A stretch of 20,000 nucleotides of DNA from Chrysomallon squamiferum (Eukaryota > Mollusca > Gastropoda > Neomphalida > Peltospiridae): the NCBI GenBank assembly GCA_012295275.1, contig CM022666.1:4440387-4460386 (forward strand). The letters run 5' to 3'. Shown in pieces: positions 1 to 8,356 of the stretch (the first letter of the stretch is position 1; every line of letters starts with the position of its first letter). The position numbers and the translations under genes were made by a program. The notes under the pieces were generated by a model. That model did not search any database and had not been told where the DNA came from. It was given only the letters and a program-made list of their open reading frames with translations.

Positions 1-285
1 AGAGATATAATGAAAAGCTCATTTTTAGTGTCCTCATGAAAGATGTCTGAAGTCTGGCGTTATTATCACTAAGTGAGAAGCTCTCGGAAACACGACTTCG
101 ACAGTTATAACAGAGGAGAAAGAATCAAGCCAAGCGTGGATGGGAATCAATAACAAGAGTCGTGCTTGATTAAGTTGTTTGATGAGGCGTGAAGAGAAAC
201 AGCTTCAGGACAAAACAAACTGAGTGTGTGTGCTTGCTCTCTTCTGTGAGACAGAAAAAAACAACAAAACATTTTTTAATTATTT
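1..285. other. CpG-bearing single-copy-looking lead segment
   Basis: No gene is recognised. The stretch is less AT-rich than what follows and is free of long simple repeats. It keeps about seven CpG dinucleotides in the first 220 bases, whereas the following kilobase has very few. No splice-bounded open frame with recognisable protein similarity is visible. It could be the edge of a conserved non-coding element cut by the window boundary. This is inference from base composition only. Confidence 0.35.
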
Positions 286-1255
286 TTTTAAAGTTGTCTC
301 CCCTTACAATGAAAATCTATGTTTTTGTTTTTTTCTTACTTTTTGTAGTTATGTCTGCATTTTGTTAAAGAGAATTTTTATCAAAATATATTACTTTTGT
401 AATTTTTTTGTTTTTGTTTTGTTATTTGCCAATATAGATGTGACCAATTTTTATTCTATGAAGTTGTCTCCCCTTTACATCAATGAAATTATATAATATA
501 AAAATGCTTTGTAGTTAAATTCCCTTATGATTATTATGTGTATTTTTATTAAAATAAATTGCTTATTTCAATTATTTGCATTTATAGCATTGACAAATTA
601 AAATACGATAATTTACTCTGCTAAATATTCTATGAAGTTGTCTCCCCTTACAGCAATGAAAATTTATGATATATAAATATTTTGTAGTTATATCCCCTTA
701 TGACAGTGACAATTTGCATTAAATCTCTTTTTTGTTATCTGCCTTTACCTATGAGAAATTAAACTGATTAATTTAATCTGCTCTTATAGATATAAGAATT
801 TTTATTGCAATAAATTACTTTTTCAGTTATCTGCCCTTATAAATAAAACAAATAAAACAATATTCATCATTAAAAACCCTTGCGGCTTGAAAACTGATAT
901 CAGAACAAATAATTGTCTGCAGTGATCTCCCCTTGTGGTAATGAAAATTTATATTATGATTAATTACTGTCTGTAGTTATCGTGTTTTACAAGAATGAGA
1001 ATTTATAAAGCACTAATTCATTTTCTGTGTGTTTATCATCCCTTATGGTAATGAGAATATGCACTAAATTGCTCTTTACAATTATTTCCCCTTTATTGGA
1101 AATGACACTGTATTTTAATTAATGATTAATAGCAATTAGATTACAAAATAATATTTCTACAGTTATTACCTTTTTCTTTTTCCAGTGACAATTTATGTAG
1201 CTGATAATTAATAAATGTCCAGAATTGCCTCCCTTTGCGGTAATAATAAAAAAAC
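286..1255 (+). repeat. decayed ~52-bp tandem array with AGTTATCTCCCCTTA kernel
   Basis: A kernel close to AGTTATCTCCCCTTA recurs near 292, 347, 419, 462, 514, 570, 636, 686, 733, 776, 825, 872, 921, 974, 1029, 1080, 1161 and 1221. The spacing is mostly 43-72 bp. In the better copies the kernel is followed by a stretch like ATGGTAATGAAAATTTAT and then an AT-rich linker ending in TNTGT. The copies at 636, 686 and 921 are clearest; those at 776, 872 and 1161 are recognisable only by position and partial match. About 18 units can be followed. From memory, AAGGGAGATAACT-type motifs are abundant in mollusc non-coding DNA. I cannot say whether this array is a local satellite or part of a mobile element. 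The apparent open frame at 224-496 is a by-product of this array. Confidence 0.75.
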
Positions 1256-1304
1256 TGTACTGCATTAAAATACATTCAGATTTAATAATCTTGTATTTGT
1301 GAAA

Positions 1305-1672
1305 ACTGATTATCTGGATTTACAAAGATTGGCTAACCATAGTTATCAAATTGGCTATCTAGATTTAGCTAACAAGATATCAAGATTTGCCAGGATGACT
1401 ATCTTGAATGTCCAAACTAGATATCCAGATTTACTGAATTGGACATCAAGATTTTACTGAATTGGGTATCAAGATTTTTCAAACTGGGTATCAAGATTTA
1501 CCGAACCGGATATCAAGATTTACCAAAATGGGTACCTAAATTTACTAAAACAATTTATGAAGATTTTTCTATTTTGGCTACCTGGATGCATCAAACTCAA
1601 TGATGGTCCAGATTTACAAAGTTCACTGACCATCCAAAGATCATCCAGAGAGTGTCCATGTTTACCAAGAAG
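1305..1672 (+). repeat. 22-bp minisatellite, diverged
   Basis: About 16 units of 22 bp run head to tail, with consensus close to GGTATCAAGATTTACCAAA plus three bases. The four central units (about 1440-1545) are nearly regular and exactly 22 bp apart. Outer units decay on both sides, for example ATCTGGATTTACAAAG near 1311 and CCATGTTTACCAAG near 1656. Most units keep a TATC(A/C)AGATTT core. The array starts about 50 bp after the 52-bp array ends. Repeats are contiguous with no unique spacers. Confidence 0.8.
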
Positions 1673-2215
1673 TCTACTTAGTGTTAACAAAATTTGTGGT
1701 TAACAAAGCCTGCTAATCTGAGAGATTTGCAAGTCCACGAAATGCAATTTCATCTCAAAATCCTGACCCATGCAAGACCCAATTTCGAGTCTGGTGTCAA
1801 GAAGAAGCCAGCGAGAGAGAGAGAGTCAAAGCTGACGCAGGGATGAAAACCTTCATCAATTTCCTATTAGCTCTAATCACTGTGACAAGCAGGACACACT
1901 GTTGATGATTCACCTTGAGAACAATCGACACAAAGGGAGATGAAAATTCAATGTGTCAACCAATTTAAACCAAAAGCCAATTTATATTTCAATCGACAAG
2001 CCGAGCCTTGTTCGCACAAATTTTCGTCACCAGTTCAAAACGTGCTGGGGTTCGTTTTGGCAAAGTCCTCCGAAATCGGTTTTCGACTGAAATTGTATTC
2101 CCCATGTGTGTTATGAGATTAAATGGTCTTGGGGGGGAATCGTTTTTAATGAAGGATTGATGCTAAAGTGAGCAAGTGACAATTTGTCTCGTTAGATCTC
2201 GTCTCTGAATTCAGG
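1673..2215. other. CpG-retaining island, candidate conserved non-coding element
   Basis: Mostly non-repetitive sequence between two tandem arrays. About 17 CpG dinucleotides occur between 1735 and 2210, clustered at 1990-2085 and 2150-2200. Only a short (GA)n at 1814-1824 and a G7 run near 2131 are low-complexity. A nine-base direct repeat, GTTAACAAA, occurs near 1683 and 1698. No open frame of useful length or family similarity was seen on either strand. Retained CpG in an otherwise CpG-poor window fits a constrained or unmethylated element; function is inferred, not seen. Confidence 0.4.
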
Positions 2216-2829
2216 TAATGTTGTTAATATTACAAAGAGTGTTGTTTGTCTGGGACCTGTGTCTGTGATTCAGGACAAAGCTTTTGTGGTCAGATGAAGT
2301 GTTTAAATATTAAAACTGCTTGTTAATGCAAAGTGGTTCTTCATTTCCACCGTCTTTTTGCTTTTTCTTTGGTGAACTTTTTTTGCTTCACGTGCGAAGG
2401 GTTGCAAGATCAACTCTTTGTGGTTAAATGAAATGGCTTAAATATTTAAACTGGTTTATTAATGTACAAAAGAGTCTCTTGTTTTCAGTGCACGGAATCT
2501 TTTCACATTATTTTAGTTAAAGAAAAGTATTTACTTGATCTGTCAAAGGCTGTAAGATCAAATCTTTGTAGTTACATTAAGGAATTTCTAATACAAGTGT
2601 TAGAATAAATTATTTTCTTGTTTCCTGAATATAGAATCTTTTACTGTATTAAGTGGAATATTTGTTTGTGGTGTCAAAGACTGCAAGATCAAATCTTTGT
2701 AGTTACATTATGGAATTTTTGATTTTTACAAGTGTTTCTAATATATATAATAGTATTCACCTGATGTGTCAAAAGTTGCTGGATCAAATCCCTGAGGTTA
2801 TGTGAAGCATTTTATTATTAAAAATACAT

Positions 2830-3060
2830 TTTTTAACCTTTTCCTTATCATAAACAGACATATCCAATTAAAATTTTAATATTGTTAACCATGGAAAGCA
2901 GAGCCACCCCACAGACTTCTTGTTATGCTGTTAGAAGTGGACACACCCCAAGAGACTCCCAAAAATAGTACCAGCCCAGTGAGTGCTGCCATCTATTGAC
3001 TTTGCCTGGAGCTACTTTTAATTACGCAGTGAAAAGAGTTAATTATTAAAACAGACCCAA
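2830..3060. other. GC-richer segment interrupting the 130-bp array
   Basis: This block separates units near 2776 and 3159 and has no visible copy of the array core. It is richer in G+C than its flanks, with CCACCCCACAG and ACACACCCCAAGAGACTCCC. ACTTCT and AGAAGT, 12 bases apart near 2918, could pair. It may be an insertion into the array or a surviving piece of unique DNA. No target-site duplication was identified. Confidence 0.4.
2986..2999 (-). promoter_or_regulatory. CTCF-like motif
   Basis: Read on the minus strand the site is TCAATAGATGGCAG. Compared with the widely used CTCF core CCASYAGRKGGCRS it agrees at 12 of 14 positions, including the whole AGATGGCAG block. CTCF is conserved across bilaterians, so the comparison is meaningful in a mollusc. 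A single match in 20 kb can arise by chance. Confidence 0.3.
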
Positions 3061-3836
3061 GTAAGAGTTTTAATTCTGTAGTGGGATTTATTTTCTTCAT
3101 TTCTTTTCAGTAGATCCTAGTTAAGTTTGTCTGAGTTTTCAGTTCAGGTGTGAAGGACTGCAAGATCAAATCTTGGTAGATAAATGAAATATTTAATTAA
3201 TCATTTAATCAACAGTTTTAATAACATAGAAAGTTTCATCTTTGTGTTATACTGGGTTTTTTTTTTTTTTTTTAATTTTTTTTTTTAAATTCATCATACT
3301 TAAACTCAGTTGAGTTGTCACTTCCAGGTGAAGGTTTGCAAGATCTATTCTTTGTAAGTGAATGAAATGATTAATTATTTAAATTAATTGAAATAAAAGT
3401 TTAGAACTTTTTCTTCTTTTCAGTGGATCAGACATTTTGGTTGAGTTTACACTTGAGGAATGAAGGGCAAAAGGGTCAAATCTTCATAGGTGACTGAAAT
3501 ATTTAATTATTCAAACAGATTTAAGCAACAGTTTTAGTAGTATAATACACATCTTCTCATCACTTGAACATAATAGGTCGCTGGTTCAAATCTCCTCAGA
3601 GTACTTTTAATAGTTAAATGAATTTTTTTTTTATTATTCAAACAAACTTAATGAACAGTTTTAGTAATATAACAAATGTCTTTATCTGTATATACTATCA
3701 ATGAACTGGGATTAAAAACCTCTCATTTCATGTATGATGGGTTCCAGGTTCAATTCCCCATCAACCACCATTTGTAGATATATGGAATGCTGTATTATTT
3801 CAACAGATTCAATAATTAATAATGTTTATATTTCTC

Positions 3837-3898
3837 ATGTCCAGTATTTCTGAATCTAGTTATTCTGAATTTAATGAGACTAAAATTATACTGGACAT
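3837..3898. repeat. 11-bp perfect inverted repeat
   Basis: ATGTCCAGTAT (3837-3847) is the exact reverse complement of ATACTGGACAT (3888-3898), with a 40-base AT-rich spacer. It could be the ends of a very small non-autonomous element or a hairpin. No flanking direct repeat is clear. Confidence 0.5.
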
Positions 3899-3925
3899 AC
3901 TTTAGTGAATGTAGATATCACAGAG

Positions 3926-3946
3926 TGACTGAGTGACTGCCTTTAA
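3926..3946 (-). repeat. dispersed 21-bp sequence, copy 1
   Basis: These 21 bases are the exact reverse complement of 15862-15882; the shared motif contains TAAAGGCAGTCACTCAGTC. The sequence is not low-complexity, so the match is unlikely to be chance. Similarity does not clearly continue on either side. It is best read as the surviving core of a dispersed repeat, or a shared protein-binding motif. Confidence 0.65.
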
Positions 3947-4146
3947 CATAACAAATACTGAGATGATAAATATTTAAATAGAGGAAATTTAAGATCGTCA
4001 AGGTTTGTTCTTTGTTGTATTCTAAACAAAGCTATAAGTGTATGGGTATAGTTTCAAAAAATGTTGAATTATTAATGGAATCCATATTGTTTGGTAATCA
4101 GAACTTGTTAACATCAAGGTTAAAGGTTAAATGTTAATAATTAATC

Positions 4147-4160
4147 AATTTTTTTTTTTA

Positions 4161-4195
<35 letters not shown>

Positions 4196-4505
4196 TTTTT
4201 TTTTTTTTTTTTTTTTCAATAGAAGAAAGGTAAAAAATATATAAATACAGGTAAGAACAACAAATCTACATTTGAATAAGAAGAAACACAATAATGATGA
4301 TGATGATGATGACGATGATAACAAAGGTAATACAACAACAATGAAGATGACAACTACACTAACAATACTACAACAATAACAAAAACAATACAATGACAAT
4401 GATAATAAAAATATTAACAAAAACCACAATAAAAAAAAAAATAAAAAAAATATTGATATCAAACCAGTGACAACAACAACGACAACAGAAGAATAATAAA
4501 ACAAA
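4147..4505. repeat. poly-T/(TTA)n, (GAT)n and A-rich trinucleotide tract
   Basis: Poly-T with (TTA)n runs from 4150 to 4216, (ATG)n from about 4292 to 4320, and then imperfect ACA/AAC/AAT trinucleotides and poly-A to about 4505. The long minus-strand open frame here is a translation of these repeats (runs of Asn, Lys, Ser, Val) and is not a gene. Confidence 0.9.
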
Positions 4506-4506
4506 A

Positions 4507-5035
4507 CGAATACAGAATCTCACACAATCACTTTCTACATCGTCAACCCCAGAGCTAAGTGCAAATGCAAACACATCGTCTCGTTATTAATTTTTCTAAA
4601 CTTGTTTTCTAATTGGAAATTGGTGTTATTCTGATTGTTTCGCCCAAACAACGCTCTCGTCGGCCACTTCATCTGTCTAGGGACGTCGTGTCCATCGACG
4701 TCCATCCAAGCACACAAAAGACGAAAAGACAATGCCTGCCTGCCAAAAAGGTCACGTCAGGGTTACGTTTTTCAGATATTGCAGACGCGTAATAAATTGA
4801 ACAGGGAATATTGATCTGAGAATTGTCGTACATGAAATCCATCGAAATTTTTCTGAAGGATGCGACAAAACAAGTAGCAGGAGTCATTAATATTTTAATT
4901 CCAGCGTTCCACTTGACAAATTACACGCAGCAGTGAGGACAAAGGAAGTAACCTTTCCTGACACAATCATTTGCTTTGGTTTAAATTCCTCCTTCAAATA
5001 ATGAGCACCATTTTTAAGAGGAAACCCCCCCTTCA
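4507..5035. promoter_or_regulatory. CpG-rich island, candidate regulatory element
   Basis: I count 22 CpG dinucleotides between 4507 and 4927, about one per 19 bases; the next 1.3 kb has about five. The sequence is free of simple repeats. It contains an 8-bp perfect inverted repeat, GGACGTCG (4681-4688) and CGACGTCC (4696-4703), and a near-CRE octamer TCACGTCA (4752-4759). Short minus-strand frames (4535-4732 and 4669-4887) overlap each other in different frames and resemble no family I know. A conserved non-coding element is the best guess; an unrecognised exon cannot be excluded. Confidence 0.45.
4681..4703. promoter_or_regulatory. paired GACGTC sites in an inverted repeat
   Basis: GACGTC occurs at 4682-4687 and 4697-4702, embedded in the 8-bp inverted repeat GGACGTCG / CGACGTCC with a seven-base spacer. 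GACGTC is the core of CREB/ATF-type sites. Two GACGTC hexamers 15 bases apart are striking where CpG is rare. Binding is inference. Confidence 0.35.
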
Positions 5036-5042
5036 GTGCTGA

Positions 5043-5719
5043 ATAATAATTATTATTATTTTTTTTTTTTTTTTGTTACAGTTCTTTTGTTGTTTAGTTA
5101 ATCATTTTCATTAATAAAAAATTTATTAAAGAATAGAAATGAAAAAAAAAAAAAAAAAAACTACATTTCACAAATCTACAATGAATAACATTAAATGAAT
5201 CCAAAAAAAAAAACACCTTGATTCATTTTTACCTGTTCAGCAACAAACCATACCTGTAATTATTAATGCAGTTTACCTGGACTGACTGCTATATACATCA
5301 GCACTGAAGTACTTTTAATAAATTACTTTCATTTCTTAATTGCAATTAACCTTTTACGATTTCCCCTGTATGTTAATGTTATTTGCTATTAACAATTTAG
5401 GACTTCCATACCTCTGAAGAATCATTTATCTTAAATACCTGAGTAACTAAAGTTAATTGCAACAGACAATACAATACATATACGATTAACAAATTAATGC
5501 TGTATTATAAATAATCATGTATATGTTTACTCTTGGGAGATAGACATCTTTAAAGTAACTCTTTTGTTTTCAAGCAAACAAAAACTCACTTAACAATTTA
5601 TCCATTTTACATGTTAGCAATAAGTTAATTTCTTTACTTTATTTAATAATAACAATATTGAAAATAATAAATATATAAATTAATTAATTAAATAAAATAA
5701 TAATAATAATATTATTATA

Positions 5720-5762
<43 letters not shown>

Positions 5763-5990
5763 ATGAACAAATTTATGATGATAAAATAAGTAACAGAGTA
5801 TAAACCAATATAATTAATAAACAAAATGGGATAAAAATAAATAAAAAATAAATAAAAATTATATTAATTTAAATTGAGTGAAATAATAAATACAAACAGA
5901 CATAAATAAAGAAAAATAAAATGATTTAAAAAATAATAATAATAATAAAAAAAAAAGCAACTAATAAAACCAAAAAAATTTGAAAAAATA

Positions 5991-6032
<42 letters not shown>
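5043..6032. repeat. AT-rich low-complexity region with (AAAT)n and poly-A
   Basis: Contains (ATT)n/poly-T at 5044-5074, poly-A at 5142-5160, (TAA)n at about 5695-5718, a regular (TAAA)n at about 5719-5764, and degenerate AAAT/AAT sequence to a poly-A of more than 30 bases at 5994-6023. Between 5175 and 5640 the DNA is AT-rich but not simple repeat; nothing recognisable was seen there. Confidence 0.85.
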
Positions 6033-6033
<1 letters not shown>

Positions 6034-6476
6034 AAAGAGCAAAATTTATGTCTAATGAACACTTTTCAAACAAAGGTTGAGCATCTATAAATTGCTTCTG
6101 TGCAAATTAGCCTTACTGAAATATCAATACGCAAACTAAGATTTCACAAAATACACAGTTTTATACAGGCCTGGGGATTTCGACTGCATTAGACGTATCT
6201 TCTGAACAAATTTACTTTAGAACATCAATATATGCTTCCAGCCAAAGATTACAAAGAGGGGTAGTGTCCACAGCAAACACATTTAGACCTCAAACTGCTT
6301 AAGATCACTGATATAGCTATTAGAACTGAAAATATTAATGACTGGGCCCACTGAAGGCATGCTTGGATTTATTTTTGACTTTTGAACTTGTGCTTTATGC
6401 TATGGAAAATATAGCTGGTAGTAGTTGTTATAAGATGAGTCCACTACAGGTGTGCTTGTGCTTTGAATTACTTTAT
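6033..6476. other. repeat-poor AT-rich segment with a diverged duplication
   Basis: No gene is recognised. CCACTGAAGGCATGCTTG (6348-6365) and CCACTACAGGTGTGCTTG (6441-6458) match at 14 of 18 positions, 93 bp apart, and are followed by related TTGAA/CTTTAT sequence. This looks like an old tandem duplication of roughly 93 bp. Confidence 0.4.
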
Positions 6477-6477
6477 A

Positions 6478-6571
<94 letters not shown>

Positions 6572-6585
6572 ACACACACACACAC
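6477..6585. repeat. compound microsatellite (TA)n(GA)n(CA)n
   Basis: Uninterrupted (TA)n at about 6477-6502, (GA)n at 6503-6568 and (CA)n at 6569-6585. The junctions are clean, as when a dinucleotide array changes motif by single substitutions that then spread. Apparent minus-strand Ser-Leu and Cys-Val peptides are translations of the repeat. Confidence 0.95.
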
Positions 6586-6695
6586 CTTGGATCATATCTT
6601 ATTTCAGTTTAATTTTACTAATCAAGTAATCATGGAAGATAATCCTGATTACAATACAATACTGTGTCAGTAAAAACATGTATGGACTTATTACT

Positions 6696-6869
6696 GTCAT
6701 ACTTTATTGTTAGTAAAGATTGTCATGTACCAGTCAGATATCAATATTTATCAATTTGACTATTACAGTCATATTATATTATTGTTATACTTTATTGTTA
6801 GTAAAGACTGTTATATTTTCAAGTAAGTATTAAGTAGTTATGTTTTTGTTATACTTTATTGTTAGTAAA
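6696..6869 (+). repeat. three copies of a CTTTA...TAAAG element
   Basis: ATACTTTATTGTTAGTAAA occurs at about 6699-6717, 6788-6806 and 6850-6868, essentially unchanged, while the DNA between copies has diverged. Start-to-start spacing is about 89 and 62 bp. Each copy has a small inverted repeat, CTTTA and TAAAG around TTGTTAG (the third copy lacks the last G). Better conservation of the core than of the linkers suggests constraint or recent local copying. Confidence 0.7.
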
Positions 6870-7015
6870 CTGTGAGACACAAATTCAGAATTTAATTTGA
6901 CAGAAACAGATTATAAAAGATATCAAAACTGAGATTTTGTTTTGACCAAATTGATTTTCTGTTCAATAGCTCTGAGCTAAATTCTTATAAATCAATTATT
7001 GGTTTCATTTTTCCT

Positions 7016-7031
7016 TTTCTTCTTCTTCTTC

Positions 7032-7085
<54 letters not shown>

Positions 7086-7385
7086 ATTATTTTATATTTA
7101 TTTTATTTATTTACAAAAAAACTATTTTTCATTTTATTTATGTTTTTAATTTTATATTTCAGCTTAAAATTTATTTCATTTTATTTCATTTACAAAAATA
7201 AATGTTTTCTAATTCTTATTTCATGTTATTTTGTTTGACTTATTGTTATTATTATACTTTAATTTGTTTACCAAAACCAAACATTTTCTTTAAACATAAT
7301 GTTAATTTTAAATTAGTACTTTATCTTTTTATTTTTTTATTTTTTTTTTTTTTTATTTTTTTTTTATTTGTATTTTTTTTGAAAT
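7016..7385. repeat. poly-T and T-rich low-complexity tract
   Basis: A (CTT)n start is followed by a T run of about 44 bases (7035-7078), then TTTA/TTTTAT-rich sequence to a second broken poly-T (7331-7380). Phe-rich plus-strand open frames here are artefacts of poly-T. Confidence 0.9.
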
Positions 7386-7439
7386 AGCCAAAACATTTTA
7401 TTATCTGTTATCAAAACAGACCATAACAACAATTAAATA

Positions 7440-7524
7440 TTTATGCATGCTCATGCATGTTTGTGCATGTCAACATGAACACCCACACACATGAGAATAT
7501 TCACACACACACACACACACACAA
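7440..7524. repeat. CATG-rich patch and (CA)n microsatellite
   Basis: Five CATG tetranucleotides lie between 7445 and 7478, including three TGCATG hexamers within about 27 bases. A (CA)n of about 22 bases follows at 7501-7522. TGCATG is the DNA form of the RBFOX RNA-binding motif UGCAUG; relevance depends on plus-strand transcription. Confidence 0.6.
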
Positions 7525-7563
7525 ACATCATCCTTCACATCATTTCCTAAAATGAGTCTCTTG

Positions 7564-7650
7564 TGAGTCATGGCTTCAGAAAAGTCAATAACCCATTAGA
7601 CTCAAATTTGAGTCCGTTCTTGTACTCAGTGTGCATTACACAATGACTCA
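7564..7650. promoter_or_regulatory. two AP-1-type sites flanking a 16-bp palindrome
   Basis: TGAGTCA at 7564-7570 and TGACTCA at 7644-7650 are exact matches to the AP-1 consensus TGASTCA. Between them lies the perfect palindrome GACTCAAATTTGAGTC (7599-7614), and after the second site comes a related ACTCAAAGTTGAG. Five GAGTC/GACTC elements thus fall within about 105 bases. This looks like a compact bZIP-type element, but no binding data exist here. Confidence 0.4.
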
Positions 7651-7904
7651 AAGTTGAGATAAATCAGCAGTGGACATGTAACTGTATATAAAAAAAAATG
7701 TCACACTTGCTGACAGTTTCCAGACTTGTTTTAAAACCAGTGAGAAGATGGTGAAAGATCCAACATGCTTAATATTTGTCTTTATGTCACGATTTTTTCT
7801 CTACGTTTTTAAATTTTTAAATTTTTTGTGGCCTATGAATTTGCAAGTAGAAAGAATGAATATGTGTAATAGCATTAATGAATAAAGAAGAAAAAGTTTG
7901 TGTG

Positions 7905-8110
7905 ACAAATTAAGAGAGAGAGAGAAATACTGAAAGATAGAATATGCATAAGATGATATCACATGAGAGATGGGGAGAGAGTGGGAGAGGTAAGAAAAAG
8001 AACAGAAAAAGAGAGCGAATGAGATAAAGAAAAAGATACAGGAAAGACAGAGAAAAAGAAAGAGATATAAACTGACAGAAAGATAAGCACAATGAGAGAA
8101 AGATATAGAA
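7905..8110 (+). repeat. imperfect purine-rich (GA)n tract
   Basis: About 200 bases of GAGA/GAAA/AAAG-rich sequence with scattered interruptions, purine on the plus strand. It looks like a degraded GA/GAAA microsatellite. The overlapping minus-strand Ser/Leu/Phe-rich frames are its translations. Confidence 0.8.
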
Positions 8111-8237
8111 CTCCAAAACAACATAACTTTCTCTTGAAGGAGAAAACAATTACTTACTATCCTATCAATAAATTTTGACCATCTTGTTACATATTACAGA
8201 TATAGCACATCTCGGAGTGTGACATACATTAATTAAA

Positions 8238-8268
<31 letters not shown>

Positions 8269-8314
8269 CCATTCATTCCATCCTTTCCTCCAATCTTCTT
8301 TGTGTTTTTTCTTC

Positions 8315-8345
<31 letters not shown>

Positions 8346-8356
8346 AACACAAACAC
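8238..8356. repeat. two (CA)n microsatellites 50 bp apart
   Basis: (CA)n at 8238-8264 and at 8314-8340, the second fading into ACACAA repeats to 8356. The intervening 50 bases are pyrimidine-rich and not repetitive. Minus-strand Cys-Val frames are repeat artefacts. Confidence 0.95.

Larger units (their letters stand above)
2270..3790 (+). repeat. decayed ~130-bp tandem array with B-box-like cores
   Basis: A core related to GCAAGATCAAATCTTTGTAG recurs near 2274, 2402, 2551, 2682, 2776, 3159, 3333, 3464, 3577 and 3738. Spacing is 94-174 bp, apart from one gap of about 380 bp that holds different sequence (2830-3060). After the core come GTTAAATGAAAT, an AT-rich stretch like TTTAATTATTNAAACAG, and often TTTTCAGTG. 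The cores at 2551 and 2682 are the most alike. Two late copies read GCTGGTTCAAATCTCC (3579) and CCAGGTTCAATTCCCC (3744). Both match the tRNA T-arm/B-box pattern GGTTCRANNCC, but neither forms a full five-pair T stem, so none is a tRNA gene. The family may descend from a tRNA-derived SINE; this is inference. Confidence 0.7.

Noticed and set aside
224-496. Plus-strand open frame of 90 codons
   Set aside because: Phe/Leu/Asn-rich translation of the AT-rich 52-bp array; no family resemblance.
1305-1672. CRISPR-like array
   Set aside because: Repeats are contiguous 22-bp units without unique spacers, in eukaryotic-type DNA.
2472-3422. Repeated TTTTCAGTG as splice acceptors of small exons
   Set aside because: They recur with the period of the array and are not followed by open reading frames; they are part of the repeat unit.
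3577-3760. tRNA genes at the B-box-like cores
   Set aside because: Only two T-stem pairs form, and no D arm, anticodon arm or acceptor stem could be built.
4145-4574. Long minus-strand open frames
   Set aside because: Made of poly-Lys, poly-Asn, poly-Ser and poly-Val from trinucleotide repeats.
4535-4887. Minus-strand frames over the CpG-rich island as a gene or exon
   Set aside because: Two overlapping short frames in different phases, no recognisable domain and no supporting splice signals; left as a candidate non-coding element.
7035-7078. Poly-T as pol III terminators
   Set aside because: Poly-T runs are everywhere in the window and this one has no pol III gene upstream.
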